A stretch of DNA of 64,000 nt from Muraenolepis orangiensis (Eukaryota; Chordata; Actinopteri; Gadiformes; Muraenolepididae): assembly GCA_027704905.1 (NCBI GenBank), contig CM051020.1, positions 1,181,419 to 1,245,418 on the forward strand. Reading direction: 5' to 3'. The translations under genes were made by a program, and so were the position numbers. The first letter of the stretch is position 1. Each line of letters begins with the position of its first letter. Positions 36,126 to 52,584 of this stretch are shown here, one piece after another. The notes below the pieces were generated by a model. It was given only the letters and a program-made list of their open reading frames with translations. It was not told where the DNA came from and searched no databases.

Positions 36126-37679
36126 AAAGCTTAATGGGGTGCATGTGTCTAGAGACTGGTCTATTGGAAAGGTTCTGGTTAAGATCGCAGTGTACCTGTA
36201 GGCATTGGTGAGATAGCTAACCCCTACCTGCTCCGTATTAACCTGTACCTAAATTAACTGTAACACGCTTTGGATTAAAGAGTCTGGAGAGCCAGGTCTT
36301 CAGGAATAAATAGTCAATTAAATGTGGGGTAGCAAGATTTATGAAAGAAATTCCATCTTACTCTTATCTGCAGAATGTTTCTTGGAAGTAGACTACCAAA
36401 TCCTCTGACTTGCAGTTATTGGACCAAGCAAACACGTAACATAATGGACAACGCCATTCACTTGTTTGTTATTAAGGGTCATCAAGTTGTGCGTTGAAAC
36501 ATGTTTCATGTTCCATAAAATCTGTTCAATCTCACATAATTTCAGTCCATCATTTCCTTCTAATCTTTCCAGCCGAATTGGTGGAGACCATCCTGGCTAC
36601 TAACCAATCAGGTGACCGAATACAAATTGGTCTAATTGGACTTACCTTAGTGGTAAGTCCCTAATTGGCATACACTTACATGTGGTGATAGTGCCTATCG
36701 TCAATCCTTCAGACAATGAGTAATTACAGACTACACGAAAGTGCGAGAGGGGCGGGTCTTCAGACCATGGCCCTCCAATCCTGCGTATTCCCCAGGCGGA
36801 GTTCATTAGCTGTCTTGACAAGATATGCCCCTAGGTGTATCGTAAATCCCTCTACCATCTTTTATTGTTATTTTATGTTTTATATCCTGTAAATAATCTC
36901 TAAGCCTGACTTTGTCTGTGCATGCTGCTGTGTAGCGCCCCCTAGAGGCCACCGTGTGTAACTAGGGCTGGACATTAACACCGGCCACTGGCCAAATGGC
37001 GGTAGAATTTTGACATGGTTGGATGGTGACCCTTTGGTAGATTTTTATTATGAACAAAATAATGATTGTAGTTTACAAAAGGCATCTGAATTAATATATT
37101 TGGTTTAAGGTGATACTACATGATAGTTCACCTCCCATGGGAGCACACTGGGTGCTCCTTCCATTGGCCCAATCACTTCAAAGGGGCGGGTCATGTAGAG
37201 CCCTGGGTTATGTTGGATTGATCAGAGTTTCCATTTCCATTCCTTTGGGGAATGTTCAGTGTGCGCTCTATTGCCATTCTTTCTTTCATTTAAGATTGAG
37301 AAGTACTAAGAATAAATAGTTGATGTAATAATTAAGGTGTATTGTATGTGTGTATGTAATGTAATGTGTTTGCATATGCAATATCAAGATTCATATACAG
37401 TTGTTTTTTTCTTTCAATATTTAATAGTATTCATAAAACACATATTTGTTGTTCACAGAACAAAGTAAAGGCCAACATGTGTTTATATATATATACATAT
37501 ATACATATGTGTATATACAACTTTCTCCATAAAGAATCATTTTGTTGACAGTCTTTTTTGCCACACTTATTTAACTTCACATTGGTATCTTTGGTGATCA
37601 AAATGTCAAACTAGTGTAAAGTTCCACTTAAAATACAACCAAGGGAACCTATAAGAAAAAGTACAAAAGTGTTCATTAT

Positions 37680-37800
37680 CCATAATTCATCCTACATGTT
37701 CATTATTCATCCTACATGTATATTATTCATCCTACATGTATATTATTCATCATACATGTTCATTATTCATCCTACATGTATATTATTCATCATACAGTAT
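37680..37800. repeat. 20-bp tandem repeat, block B
   Basis: Five to six units of the CATCCTACATGTTCATTATT type, the plus-strand form of the array listed for block A. Confidence 0.75.
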
Positions 37801-38068
37801 ACAGAATAATTCAGTTCAATTCAATTTCTCTTCTTTCTGTGAAAACAACTGAAAAGGTAACTTTAGCTGAGCCACAGGCCGGTTACATTAATGTCCATTG
37901 AGTTTGATGATCTATTCTATTATCTATATAATTATATTATTGACTGTAGGCCTTCATGTCCATAGGACTACGGATACTCACTTCAGATCAGCTCAAGGGT
38001 TCGGCTCTCGGACGGATCGGCACACACTTTTATTGTGGGACGGTGGAAACTGTGAGGAGGAAGTAGAG

Positions 38069-38811
38069 GGTAGGAAAGGGAACAAGGAAGGAAGGAAACA
38101 CACTCCCTCAGATATGAACCCTCAGGGTAGGAAAGGGAACGAGGAAGGAAGGAAACACACTCCCTCAGATATGAACCCTCAGGGTAGGAAAGGGAACGAG
38201 GAAGGAAGGAAACACACTCCCTCAGATATGAACCCTCAGGGTAGGAAAGGGAACGAGGAAAGAAGGAAACACACTCCCTCAGATATGAACCCTCAGGGTA
38301 GGAAAGGGAACGAGGAAGGAAGGAAACACACTCCCTCAGATATGAACCCTCAGGGTAGGAAAGGGAACGAGGAAGGAAGGAAACACACTCCCTCAGATAT
38401 GAACCCTCAGGGTAGGAAAGGGAACGAGGAAGGAAGGAAACACACTCCCTCAGATATGAACCCTCAGGGTAGGAAAGGGAACGAGGAAGGAAGGAAACAC
38501 ACTCCCTCAGATATGAACCCTCAGGGTAGGAAAGGGAACGAGGAAGGAAGGAAACACACTCCCTCAGATATGAACCCTCAGGGTAGGAAAGGGAACGAGG
38601 AAGGAAGGAAACACACTCCCTCAGATATGAACCCTCAGGGTAGGAAAGGGAACGAGGAAGGAAGGAAACACACTCCCTCAGATATGAACCCTCAGGGTAG
38701 GAAAGGGAACGAGGAAAGAAGGAAACACACTCCCTCAGATATGAACCCTCAGGGTAGGAAAGGGAACGAGGAAGGAAGGAAACACACTCCCTCAGATATG
38801 AACCACCACAC
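38069..38811. repeat. 57-bp minisatellite, 13 units (block B)
   Basis: Same unit as in block A; two of the units carry an AGAAGG variant in place of GGAAGG. ORFs of 315 (plus) and 279 (minus) codons result from the repeat phase. Confidence 0.85.
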
Positions 38812-39151
38812 TTGGAGGCCAAATGGATTTAAAACCATTTTTTAAATAACTTTTAAAATAACGTTATATTTGTTGAATATTCTGCACATTTAGGGTAACA
38901 TTTAATATCTATCAATATCTATCAATCTATCAAATATCTATCAAATCTTTAGCCATCTTTCTTAGGGCTTCTAGTGTGATGGATGAAGCAATAGAACATG
39001 ACACTATAACTCAATCCACTAAGGATTCTCTTGTGAAGTCTTAGTCACATGACAGCTGGGATGTCACATGACCCATGGATGGTCTGCAGCGTATAGTGGG
39101 TCAGTCCTTTACATGGCAACCACTGTTTGGTGTAACTTAGACAGCAGCTTG

Positions 39152-39332
<181 letters not shown>

Positions 39333-39410
39333 TTAAATACACTATAATATACTTCAATACAATAACACACACACAAACAGGTGTGGGGGAAATGTAAATG
39401 CGGGTTGACG

Positions 39411-39424
39411 CTGCCCCCTAGTGG
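39411..39424 (-). promoter_or_regulatory. CTCF-like consensus motif, block B
   Basis: The minus strand reads CCACTAGGGGGCAG, a full consensus match identical to the block A and C sites. It lies between the TLR and the STEAP pseudogene. Confidence 0.45.
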
Positions 39425-40094
39425 AGGCAGGGTGAATAGCCATTGTGACATGCTCAAGTTGCAACCCAGATGTACACAGGGCTTCCTGGTGAATAGTAAT
39501 GCCGTATAGGAACATCCCATCTGGGTTGGTCTCTCTTACCTGTATCAATTTCCCAGGTGTCTCTTTAGAGTTTTAGCCCCGTCATCCCGTCTCCGTTGCG
39601 GACGCTGTGCGGCGTGGGGCGGGCCGGCCGCTCCCACCCTCTGCGGATCAGCTCCAGCCGGTTGCTGAGGCAGGGAGGAAGCAGCGCGGCCCTGACCAGC
39701 AGCACGGCCAGCGGGAGCAGGCAGGCCAGGATGAAGGAGGGGGGGGTGTACCACACGTACCGCCTGGGGTCCACCCACCCGCTCCAGCCCAAGACCAGGG
39801 CGTGAGCTGTGCCCAGCAGCAACGCCATGTGACCCACAGACCTCTGGGAGGAAGCCAGGAAAGAGTAAGTGAATTTTTGCAAAACACGCTCTCCTCTGCT
39901 GTCTTGAGGATGTGATCAAAATGTATTTTTGAAGTTGTTTTTCCACTGCTGACTGGGAACTCCTGCAGGCCATGTTGAACTATCCCCAGTGCCAGTATTA
40001 AGACCTACTCATCACTCATGTCATCTTTGCCAATGTTCAAACTGGAATGTTGAGTTTTATTTTAGTTTCGTAATCTAAATTGCTATTAATACAT

Positions 40095-40244
<150 letters not shown>

Positions 40245-42954
40245 TGGACAACAGCGTCTGCTAAACGAATGGAATGGAATATTATTATAGAATTAAATTC
40301 CTGGCTAAACAAAACACAGAACCACGCCTTTTCCCCGCATTCACTGCTTCCTGCTGGTAACAGATTACTGCTTTCAATGCTCACAAGATACAAGATACAA
40401 GATATTTACACCTGTTCACGCAACACGCAACGTGACATCAGATCACACCCCGGTTGGGAGGAGAACATCTTAGGATTTTGTTCATTTTGTGTTTAAAATT
40501 TTTATACATGCTAACGAGACCCTTTATGTGTCATCTCAACTCTGTGGAATCTCTAAAAGTGTACTTGTATTATGCTGGTCCTGTCACTCAGTCTCTTCAT
40601 CCTCAGACGTTTACAAAGAACACCTTGCTCTCCAAGCTAAGTTTGCTATCTTGCTACAAGTCAAGTGGAAGATATATTTAAAGGGCCCCTATTTTACCAC
40701 CAGGTGTGAGTGGGATCAGCCATTTCAAGCCGTTTCAAAATTGTCATGCCACTAAAATTGACCTTGACTCAGTGACATCACAGTGTGAGTGTGCACCCAG
40801 ATGCATGATGACTAGATGAGTGTCCCAGCCAACCCAGTAGCCTGTACCAACTGGAAGGCTGCTTATCTATCCATCATACACCTGGACGGACACTCCCACA
40901 TGTCATGTGACCATGTCATGTGAAAATGTTTAAACAGCCCTTAAAATCTAAATTTACAAATGTGGTGTGTGAGGTTCCATCATCAGCTACTTTCCTGATT
41001 CATACAATGCAGTTCTATAGGATCCACTACGCCTTTGCTTTTAAACGTTCTTTCCATCCAGTAGGTGGAGCTGTGTAGGCTGCACCGATTATCAGGATCT
41101 GTTTAGTTTTTTTAATACTGGGACAATATCTGGCGAAGTTAGCCGATCCTGGATCACAACATTAAATATCTCTTTATTACGGGTAGGGAAGCAGGAAGTT
41201 CAACCTTACATGCCATTTGAAACAAGTGATGTATGGTATGAGCAGTGGGACCACATTGTAGCTGGAACACAACTCCTAACATCCTAACCGACCAGTCAGC
41301 ACAACCTCATGCGGTTGTGAGGTCACCGTGTTTTGAGTTGGAAAAGTCAAGTAGGAAGGTATTCCAAATGCTAATGGCCGTTCCAAGAAGGGATGGCGTT
41401 CAATCTGTTCCTTCGTTCCTTGGCAGTGCTCCTTTCATTTCAAACCATCTCCACTTCTCTAGTGTCTGAATGAATAACATAAACAGTGGGTGATTTTCCC
41501 ACTTTTCTCAAACTACATTACAAACCAAACTCCACAGAACAAAAGCTGGTTGTGAGTGAAACTTGTTTTCCTTGACCAGCACAGCATGACAGACACAAAG
41601 CATGGTTATACTCTGGACATGTAGAGTATTAATATGAAGGATATGATATATATATGATTCATATCAACATGAAGGAATCCAAATCCATTCACAATACCTT
41701 ATTGGTTTGAAGGATCATACATTCAATTCACTAACCAATGGGACACTGTTTTTTGTTGTGCAGACCTTTCTCAAAGAAAGAACGACACTCTTATGTGGGG
41801 ACAAAATTAATAATTGGCTTTGGCGTTTTTACGCTTGCATTTGTCAACTTGACATTAGGCCATCCAGACTGAGCTGTCTCGATGGCTGTTCTATCCAATC
41901 AAATATACATAACAGCATCCCGTTATCGATTTAATACACATCCTTAAAGCTGCTAGAGGCAACATTTGAGTGTTTTCAGAGTACAGAACAGGAGAAAAAA
42001 AACATCTCAATCACAAATGCAGTTTCCTGCCTGCCCGACCACCCACCTGTTGGTAGGCCCAGTTTAGCACTCTGTACCTGTAGGACCTCCTCATGGGGTA
42101 ACAGAGGCTGTACAGGGCATGGAGGCAGGCCAGGGAGAAGGACAGCAGGCCCAGCTGCTTGCGTACACACAGCCAGCCCTCCAGCCACGCTGGGAAGCGC
42201 CGGTACTTGGTGCCTGGGAAGAGGGAACCGCAAACGGGGAACAAAGAGAGACCGGATCAACCCGTACCTGGAGGTTATCATTCAATACAGGAACACGTCC
42301 TTCTTTCAAATAAAACAAAGAGTTTCATTATTTTTGTAGTAAAGATGATCATAGTAATAAAATGACAAGCCACTTCAACTGATGAACACAGAGGAAAAAT
42401 CAATCAAAAGGTGTGGTATGAAGACCTCATTAAACCAGGGAGCGATGGCTCTGTACCTCTGGAGAGTTGGAACATGGCGGCCAGTAAGCCTGGCAGGTAG
42501 ACCAGAGCCAGCAAGGTGACGTCCACGGCAGAGTCTTATTCATCACCAGCACCGGCACCTGACACAAGCCAAGGTTCAATCATCATCCTGTACCATAGAA
42601 TAGAATAGACTGCACCGCCTACCACAGACTGTTAGTCGGCTCCATTTAGGTTCAGGGGCAGGGAGGAAAGAACTGACCTCAGCTTTGGGAGTGGGTTGGG
42701 ATGGTTTTCACTGTTTGTATTCAAGGTTGCTTTTTTTCATTTGTCTGCCACTCATCATGAACAAATGATTTGTACTACGGAGGGAGGGAGAGACTATGAT
42801 GGTGTGGTCTGTAGCAGACTCAACTAAGGCTGCTTTGGGTTCCTCCCGACGACACAGACACAGCAGGATGAGTTTGTAGTTGAACGAGCAGAGCAGACGG
42901 TCCATGCTAGAGCTCCTCCTGAGTGTTGGTGGCTGGTTTAACCTGGAGGCCTTG

Positions 42955-43155
42955 ATTACCTTGAGACTCTAATCAGTGTGACTGGGGCCAGGTGAGGCTG
43001 CTTCAACCAGACTCTAATCAGTCTGACTGAGGGCCAGGTGAGGCTGCTTCAACCAGACTCTAATCAGTCTGACTGGGGCCAGGTGAGGCTGCTTCAACCA
43101 GACTCTAATCAGTCTGACTGGGGCCAGGTGAGGCTGCTTCAACCAGACTCTAATC
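42955..43155. repeat. 45-bp minisatellite, about 4 units (left)
   Basis: Units read AGACTCTAATCAGTCTGACT then GGGGCCAGGTGAGGCTGCTTCAACC. The right-arm counterpart (45448-45868) has about nine units and open frames of up to 133 codons, judged spurious. Confidence 0.9.
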
Positions 43156-43386
43156 ACACAGAGAAAGTCATTTCAAAGACACAGAAAAACGTCCCAGTAC
43201 TTAAAATAAATTAAAGTAATTGGTTTCATGTTTTTGAATGTCTTTTAAGCAGCTATCTCTTAAGCGTCAGTTAATAGCTCCATAAGAAGGAGGAGGAGGA
43301 GGAGGAGGAGGAGGTCTTACCTTGTAGAAGTAGTTCTTACTCAGCGCCAGGTAGGGCTGCAGGACCTCCCGGAGGAAGGTGTAGAT

Positions 43387-44231
43387 CAGGGGTCCCCAAA
43401 CTTTCTCCTGTGAGGGCCACATAACTTTTCCCTTCTTTATTGTTTTCCAGAAAGCCACACATAACCAAATATTAATAACCCTTTCCCGGGATCTTCACAG
43501 AAAAAAAAGTCAGGAAATAAATAATAACACTCTTAATGAAATAAATAACACTATGAAATAAATAATAACCAAATAACCCTCTCTGGGTTTTTCACAGAAA
43601 AAAGTCAGGAAATAAATAACACTGTTTATGAAATAAATAATAACCAAATAACCCTCTCTGGGTTATTTGAAAAAGAAAGGAAATAAAAACAGAAAAAAAG
43701 TCCACTGAACATTAACTTTCTGTTGTGCCGTGCACAATCTTAACAGGTAAAAGTTTAGCTTAGTTGTCAGAGCAGAATCTCTTACTCAAATGACTCATAT
43801 GAGCAGTCTCTCAAAGTTCTTGTGTTCCTTCCTTATAATCCTTTTGTAGGTTCCAGTAGGCTTGTAGACACCGCTGTTTGCAGCTCTCTCTCATCAACTT
43901 CCCTGTGAAAACCACAAAGCAAGCAGGCTGAGAAACCGAACTAAGTGATACAGCACCTACACAGCACAATACATTTCACTACCAGTATGGTTGTGGAGAT
44001 GGATTTTATCCCAGTCGATTTTATTATGATTAAATTTGTTTATACTCAGAAAAGTCAGAAAAGTGATCTTACCTATGTATGTTCATCAGTGTGAACTGAT
44101 GAACATAAAAAAATATATATTATAAAAAAATTCAAAAAAATCATAATGCGTCTCTGGTATTGTTCAGGGGGCCGGGCCAAATGTGGAGGCGGGCCGTATC
44201 CGGCCCGCGGGCCTTAGTTTGGGGACCACTT
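43387..44231. mobile_element. hAT MITE inside STEAP exon a, perfect TSD
   Basis: Starts CAGGGGTCCCCAAACT and ends with near-complement AGTTTGGGGACCACTT, flanked by GTGTAGAT on both sides (43379-43386 and 44232-44239). Subterminal GTGAGGGCCACAT and GGGCCGGGCCAAATGT motifs are the usual ones of this fish family. It splits the first visible coding exon of the STEAP pseudogene. Confidence 0.9.
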
Positions 44232-44321
44232 GTGTAGATGAAGGTGACGGACAGCAGTGCGGAGGTCACCCTCAGTGGAACCCGCCACTCGGGGGAAGAG
44301 GGGCGTGTCCTCTGGAGCCCC

Positions 44322-45321
44322 NNNNNNNNNNNNNNNNNNNNNNNNNNNNNNNNNNNNNNNNNNNNNNNNNNNNNNNNNNNNNNNNNNNNNNNNNNNNNNN
44401 NNNNNNNNNNNNNNNNNNNNNNNNNNNNNNNNNNNNNNNNNNNNNNNNNNNNNNNNNNNNNNNNNNNNNNNNNNNNNNNNNNNNNNNNNNNNNNNNNNNN
44501 NNNNNNNNNNNNNNNNNNNNNNNNNNNNNNNNNNNNNNNNNNNNNNNNNNNNNNNNNNNNNNNNNNNNNNNNNNNNNNNNNNNNNNNNNNNNNNNNNNNN
44601 NNNNNNNNNNNNNNNNNNNNNNNNNNNNNNNNNNNNNNNNNNNNNNNNNNNNNNNNNNNNNNNNNNNNNNNNNNNNNNNNNNNNNNNNNNNNNNNNNNNN
44701 NNNNNNNNNNNNNNNNNNNNNNNNNNNNNNNNNNNNNNNNNNNNNNNNNNNNNNNNNNNNNNNNNNNNNNNNNNNNNNNNNNNNNNNNNNNNNNNNNNNN
44801 NNNNNNNNNNNNNNNNNNNNNNNNNNNNNNNNNNNNNNNNNNNNNNNNNNNNNNNNNNNNNNNNNNNNNNNNNNNNNNNNNNNNNNNNNNNNNNNNNNNN
44901 NNNNNNNNNNNNNNNNNNNNNNNNNNNNNNNNNNNNNNNNNNNNNNNNNNNNNNNNNNNNNNNNNNNNNNNNNNNNNNNNNNNNNNNNNNNNNNNNNNNN
45001 NNNNNNNNNNNNNNNNNNNNNNNNNNNNNNNNNNNNNNNNNNNNNNNNNNNNNNNNNNNNNNNNNNNNNNNNNNNNNNNNNNNNNNNNNNNNNNNNNNNN
45101 NNNNNNNNNNNNNNNNNNNNNNNNNNNNNNNNNNNNNNNNNNNNNNNNNNNNNNNNNNNNNNNNNNNNNNNNNNNNNNNNNNNNNNNNNNNNNNNNNNNN
45201 NNNNNNNNNNNNNNNNNNNNNNNNNNNNNNNNNNNNNNNNNNNNNNNNNNNNNNNNNNNNNNNNNNNNNNNNNNNNNNNNNNNNNNNNNNNNNNNNNNNN
45301 NNNNNNNNNNNNNNNNNNNNN
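44322..45321. other. Assembly gap, exactly 1000 N
   Basis: A round-number run of N at the centre of the inverted duplication, probably a placeholder of unknown true length. Long ORFs reported across it consist of unknown residues and mean nothing. Confidence 1.
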
Positions 45322-45447
45322 TTATGGAGCTATTAACTGACGCTTAAGAGATAGCTGCTTAAAAGACATTCAAAAACATGAAACCAATTACTTTAATTTA
45401 TTTTAAGTACTGGGACGTTTTTCTGTGTCTTTGAAATGACTTTCTCT

Positions 45448-45868
45448 GTGTGATTAGAGTCTGGTTGAAGCAGCCTCATCTGGCCCCAGTCAGACTGATT
45501 AGATTCTGGTTGAAGCAGCCTCACCTGGCCCCAGTCAGCCTGATTAGAGTCTGGATGAAGCAGCCTCATCTGGCCCCAGTCAGACTGATTAGAGTCTGGT
45601 TGAAGCAGCCTCACCTGGCCCCAGTCAGACTGATTAGAGTCTGGTTGAAGCAGCCTCACCTGGCCCCAGTCAGCCTGATTAGAGTCTGGTTGAAGCAGCC
45701 TCACCTGGCACAAGTCAGACTGATTAGAGTCTGGTTGAAGCAGCCTCACCTGGCCCCAGTCAGACTGATTAGAGTCTGGTTGAAGCAGCCTCACCTGGCC
45801 CTCAGTCAGACTGATTAGAGTCTGGTTGAAGCAGCCTCACCTGGCCCCAGTCACACTGATTAGAGTCT
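45448..45868. repeat. 45-bp minisatellite, about 9 units (right)
   Basis: Reverse-complement form of the 42955-43155 array, expanded about twofold. Confidence 0.9.
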
Positions 45869-46275
45869 CAAGGTAATCAAAGCCTCCAGGTTAAACCAGC
45901 CACCAACACTCAGGAGGAGCTCTAGCATGGTCCGTCTGCTCTGCTCGTTCAACTACAAACTCATCCTGCTGTGTCTGTGTCGTCGGGAGGAACCCAAAGC
46001 AGCCTTAGTTGAGTCTGCTACAGACCACACCATCATAGTCTCTCCCTCCCTCCGTAGTACAAATCATTTGTGCATGATGAGTGGCAGACCAATGAAAAAA
46101 AAAGCAACCTTGAATACAAACAGTGAAAACCATCCCAACCCACTCCCAAAGCTGAGGTCAGTTCTTTCCTCCCTGCCCCTGAACCTAAATGGAGCCGACT
46201 AACAGTCTGTGGTAGGCGGTGCAGTCTATTGTATTCTATGATACAGGATGATGATTGAACCTTGGCTTGTGTCAG

Positions 46276-49196
<2,921 letters not shown>

Positions 49197-49336
49197 AGAG
49201 ACACCTGGGAAATTGATACAGGTAAGAGAGACCAACCCAGATGGGATGTTCCTATACGGCATTATTATTCACCAGGAAGCCCTGTGTACATCTGGGTTGC
49301 AACTTGAGCATGTCACAATGGCTATTCACCCTGCCT

Positions 49337-49350
49337 CCACTAGGGGGCAG
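49337..49350 (+). promoter_or_regulatory. CTCF-like consensus motif, block C
   Basis: CCACTAGGGGGCAG on the plus strand, opposite in orientation to the site in block B (39411-39424); the two point away from each other across the palindrome centre. Confidence 0.45.
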
Positions 49351-49429
49351 CGTCAACCCGCATTTACATTTCCCCCACACCTGTTTGTGTGTGTGTTATT
49401 GTATTGAAGTATATTATAGTGTATTTAAC

Positions 49430-49431
<2 letters not shown>

Positions 49432-49461
<30 letters not shown>
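49432..49461. repeat. (GT)n, contracted copy
   Basis: About fifteen GT units where block B has about eighty-seven CA units. Confidence 0.95.
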
Positions 49462-49463
<2 letters not shown>

Positions 49464-49807
49464 CAAGCTGCTGTCTAAGTTACACCAAACAGTGGTTGCC
49501 ATGTAAAGGACTGACCCACTATACGCTGCAGACCATCCATGGGTCATGTGACATCCCAGCTGTCATGTGACTAAGACCTTCACAAGAGAATCCTTAGTGT
49601 ATTGAGTTATAGTGTCATGTTCTATTGCTTCATCCATCACACTAGAAGCCCTAAGAAAGATGGCTAAAGATTTGATAGATATTTGATAGATTGATAGATA
49701 TTGATAGATATTAAATGTTACCCTAAATGTGCAGAATATTCAACAAATATAACGTTATTTTAAAAGTTATTTAAAAAATGGTTTTAAATCCATTTGGCCT
49801 CCAAGTG

Positions 49808-50325
49808 TGGTGGTTCATATCTGAGGGAGTGTGTTTCCTTCCTTCCTCGTTCCCTTTCCTACCCTGAGGGTTCATATCTGAGGGAGTGTGTTTCCTTCCT
49901 TCCTCGTTCCCTTTCCTACCCTGAGGGTTCATATCTGAGGGAGTGTGTTTCCTTCTTTCCTCGTTCCCTTTCCTACCCTGAGGGTTCATATCTGAGGGAG
50001 TGTGTTTCCTTCCTTCCTCGTTCCCTTTCCTACCCTGAGGGTTCATATCTGAGGGAGTGTGTTTCCTTCCTTCCTCGTTCCCTTTCCTACCCTGAGGGTT
50101 CATATCTGAGGGAGTGTGTTTCCTTCTTTCCTCGTTCCCTTTCCTACCCTGAGGGTTCATATCTGAGGGAGTGTGTTTCCTTCCTTCCTCGTTCCCTTTC
50201 CTACCCTGAGGGTTCATATCTGAGGGAGTGTGTTTCCTTCCTTCCTCGTTCCCTTTCCTACCCTGAGGGTTCATATCTGAGGGAGTGTGTTTCCTTCCTT
50301 CCTTGTTCCCTTTCCTACCCTCTAC
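49808..50325. repeat. 57-bp minisatellite, 9 units (block C)
   Basis: Reverse-complement form of the block A and B arrays, with two AGAAGG-variant units. ORFs on both strands (203 and 239 codons) are spurious. Confidence 0.85.
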
Positions 50326-50595
50326 TTCCTCCTCACAGTTTCCACCGTCCCACAATAAAAGTGTGTGCCGATCCGTCCGAGAGCCGAACCCTTGAGCTGA
50401 TCTGAAGTGAGTATCCGTAGTCCTATGGACATGAAGGCCTACAGTCAATAATATAATTCTATAGATAATAGAATAGATCATCAAACTCAATGGACATTAA
50501 TGTAACCGGCCTGTGGCTCAGCTAAAGTTACCTTTTCAGTTGTTTTCACAGGAAGAAGAGAAATTGAATTGAACTGAATTATTCTGTATACTGTA

Positions 50596-50770
50596 TGATG
50601 AATAATATACATGTAGGATGAATAATGAACATGTATGATGAATAATATACATGTAGGATGAATAATATACATGTAGGATGAATAATGAACATGTAGGATG
50701 AATAATGAACATGTAGGATGAATAATGAACATGTAGGATGAATAATGAACATGTAGGATGAATAATGGAT
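50596..50770. repeat. 20-bp tandem repeat, block C
   Basis: About nine units of GAACATGTAGGATGAATAAT, with some ATAC and TATGATG variants. The flanking 50780-51691 is anonymous block sequence. Confidence 0.85.
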
Positions 50771-51691
50771 AATGAACACTTTTGTACTTTTTCTTATAGG
50801 TTCCCTTGGTTGTATTTTAAGTGGAACTTTACACTAGTTTGACATTTTGATCACCAAAGATACCAATGTGAAGTTAAATAAGTGTGGCAAAAAAGACTGT
50901 CAACAAAATGATTCTTTATGGAGAAAGTTGTATATACACATATGTATATATGTATATATATATAAACACATGTTGGCCTTTACTTTGTTCTGTGAACAAC
51001 AAATATGTGTTTTATGAATACTATTAAATATTGAAAGAAAAAAAAAACTGTATATGAATCTTGATATTGCATATGCAAACACATTACATTACATACACAC
51101 ATACAATACACCTTAATTATTACATCAACTATTTATTCTTAGTACTTCTCAATCTTAAAGGAAAGAAAGAATGGCAATAGAGCGCACACTGAACATTCCC
51201 CAAAGGAATGGAAATGGAAACTCTGATCAATCCAACATAACCCAGGGCTCTACATGACCCGCCCCTTTGAAGTGATTGGGCCAATGGAAGGAGCACCCAG
51301 TGTGCTCCCATGGGAGGTGAACTATCATGTAGTATCACCTTAAACCAAATATATTAATTCAGATGCCTTTTGTAAACTACAATCATTATTTTGTTCATAA
51401 TAAAAATCTACCAAAGGGTCACCATCCAACCATGTCAAAATTCTACCGCCATTTGGCCAGTGGCCGGTGTAAATGTCCAGCCCTAGTTACACACGGTGGT
51501 CTCTAGGGGGCGCTACACAGCAGCATGCACAGACAAAGTCAGGCTTAGAGATTATTTACAGGATATAAAACATAAAATAACAATAAAAGATGGTAGAGGG
51601 ATTTACGATACACCTAGGGGCATATCTTGTCAAGACAGCTAATGAACTCCGCCTGGGGAATACGCAGGATTGGAGGGCCATGGTCTGAAGA

Positions 51692-52584
51692 GTCAAGTCA
51701 AGTCAAGTCAAGTTTATTGTCACTTCACAGTTTACAGTTTAGTATAAAGCAGTGATGTGAAATTCTTGTGTGCAATACCCGACGACAGACAGCAGTTATA
51801 AAATAAGATAAAATAAAAATAGATAAAAATAGAATAAAAAATAGAATAAAAAATAGAATAAAGAATATAAAATAAAAATAAAAAATGCAATTTATAAAAT
51901 GCAAAAATCAGCACAGAAAAGAGCAATATATATATATAAATCAATGTAATAAAATATACATTGTTATATGTTATACGCCCTTGTTCAGCAGCCTGATGGC
52001 CTGACTGTGGAAGCTATCTCTAAGCCTATTTGTACGACACTTGATACTGCGGTATCGCCTGCCTGACGGTAATAGTGAGTAAAGTTCGTGGCTGGGGTGG
52101 GCAATGTCTTTTATAATTCTTTTGGCCTTGGCCACGCACCGCTGGTTGTAAATGTCCAGGAGGGAGGGGAGCTCACCTCCAACGATATACTGGGCCGTCC
52201 GCACCACCCTTTGGAGCGCTCTGCGCTCGAGTGCCGTGCAGTTCCCGTACCAGGCGGTGATCCACCCTGTAAGAACACTCTCGATGGTGCCGTTGTAGAA
52301 TGTTCTCAGGATGCGGGGGCCCATGCTGAATTTCTTCAGACGCCTGAGAAAATACAGGCGTTGTTGGGCCCTTTTCACCACGTGTGTGGTGTGCGTGGAC
52401 CATGTGAGGTCCTCGGAGATGTGCACTCCGAGGAACTTGAAGCTGCTGACCCTCTCTACTGCAACGCCGTCGATGGAGATAGGGCTGTGCTCTCCCCTCT
52501 GCCTCCTGAAGTCCACGATCAGCTCCTTGGTCTTCTTGACGTTGAGGGCGAGGCTGTTCTCAGCCTCGCCCTCAACTGGCTGTT
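51692..52584 (-). mobile_element. LINE fragment replacing the TLR gene
   Basis: A minus-strand ORF2 C-terminal part remains open for about 190 codons: SLALNVKKTKELIVDFRRQR, SEDLTWSTHTTHVVKRAQQR, TAWYGNCTALERRALQRVVR, a late RRYRSIKCRTNRLRDSF, stop at 51971. The 3' UTR ends in CTTGACTTGACTTGACTTGA at 51692-51713. The 3' end abuts sequence homologous to 36757 (downstream of the TLR), and the 5' end abuts sequence homologous to 30819 (upstream of the TLR). Thus the 5.94-kb interval with the whole TLR is missing exactly where this LINE sits. Confidence 0.9.

Noticed and set aside
42708..42905. 65-codon ORF and its mirror at 45927 as an extra STEAP exon
   Set aside because: It lies between STEAP exons a and b, does not resemble any STEAP segment and is not flanked by fitting splice sites in frame.
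44183..45347. Three long ORFs of 359-385 codons across the N run
   Set aside because: Nearly all residues are unknown because they are translated N bases; the open frame is an artefact of the gap.
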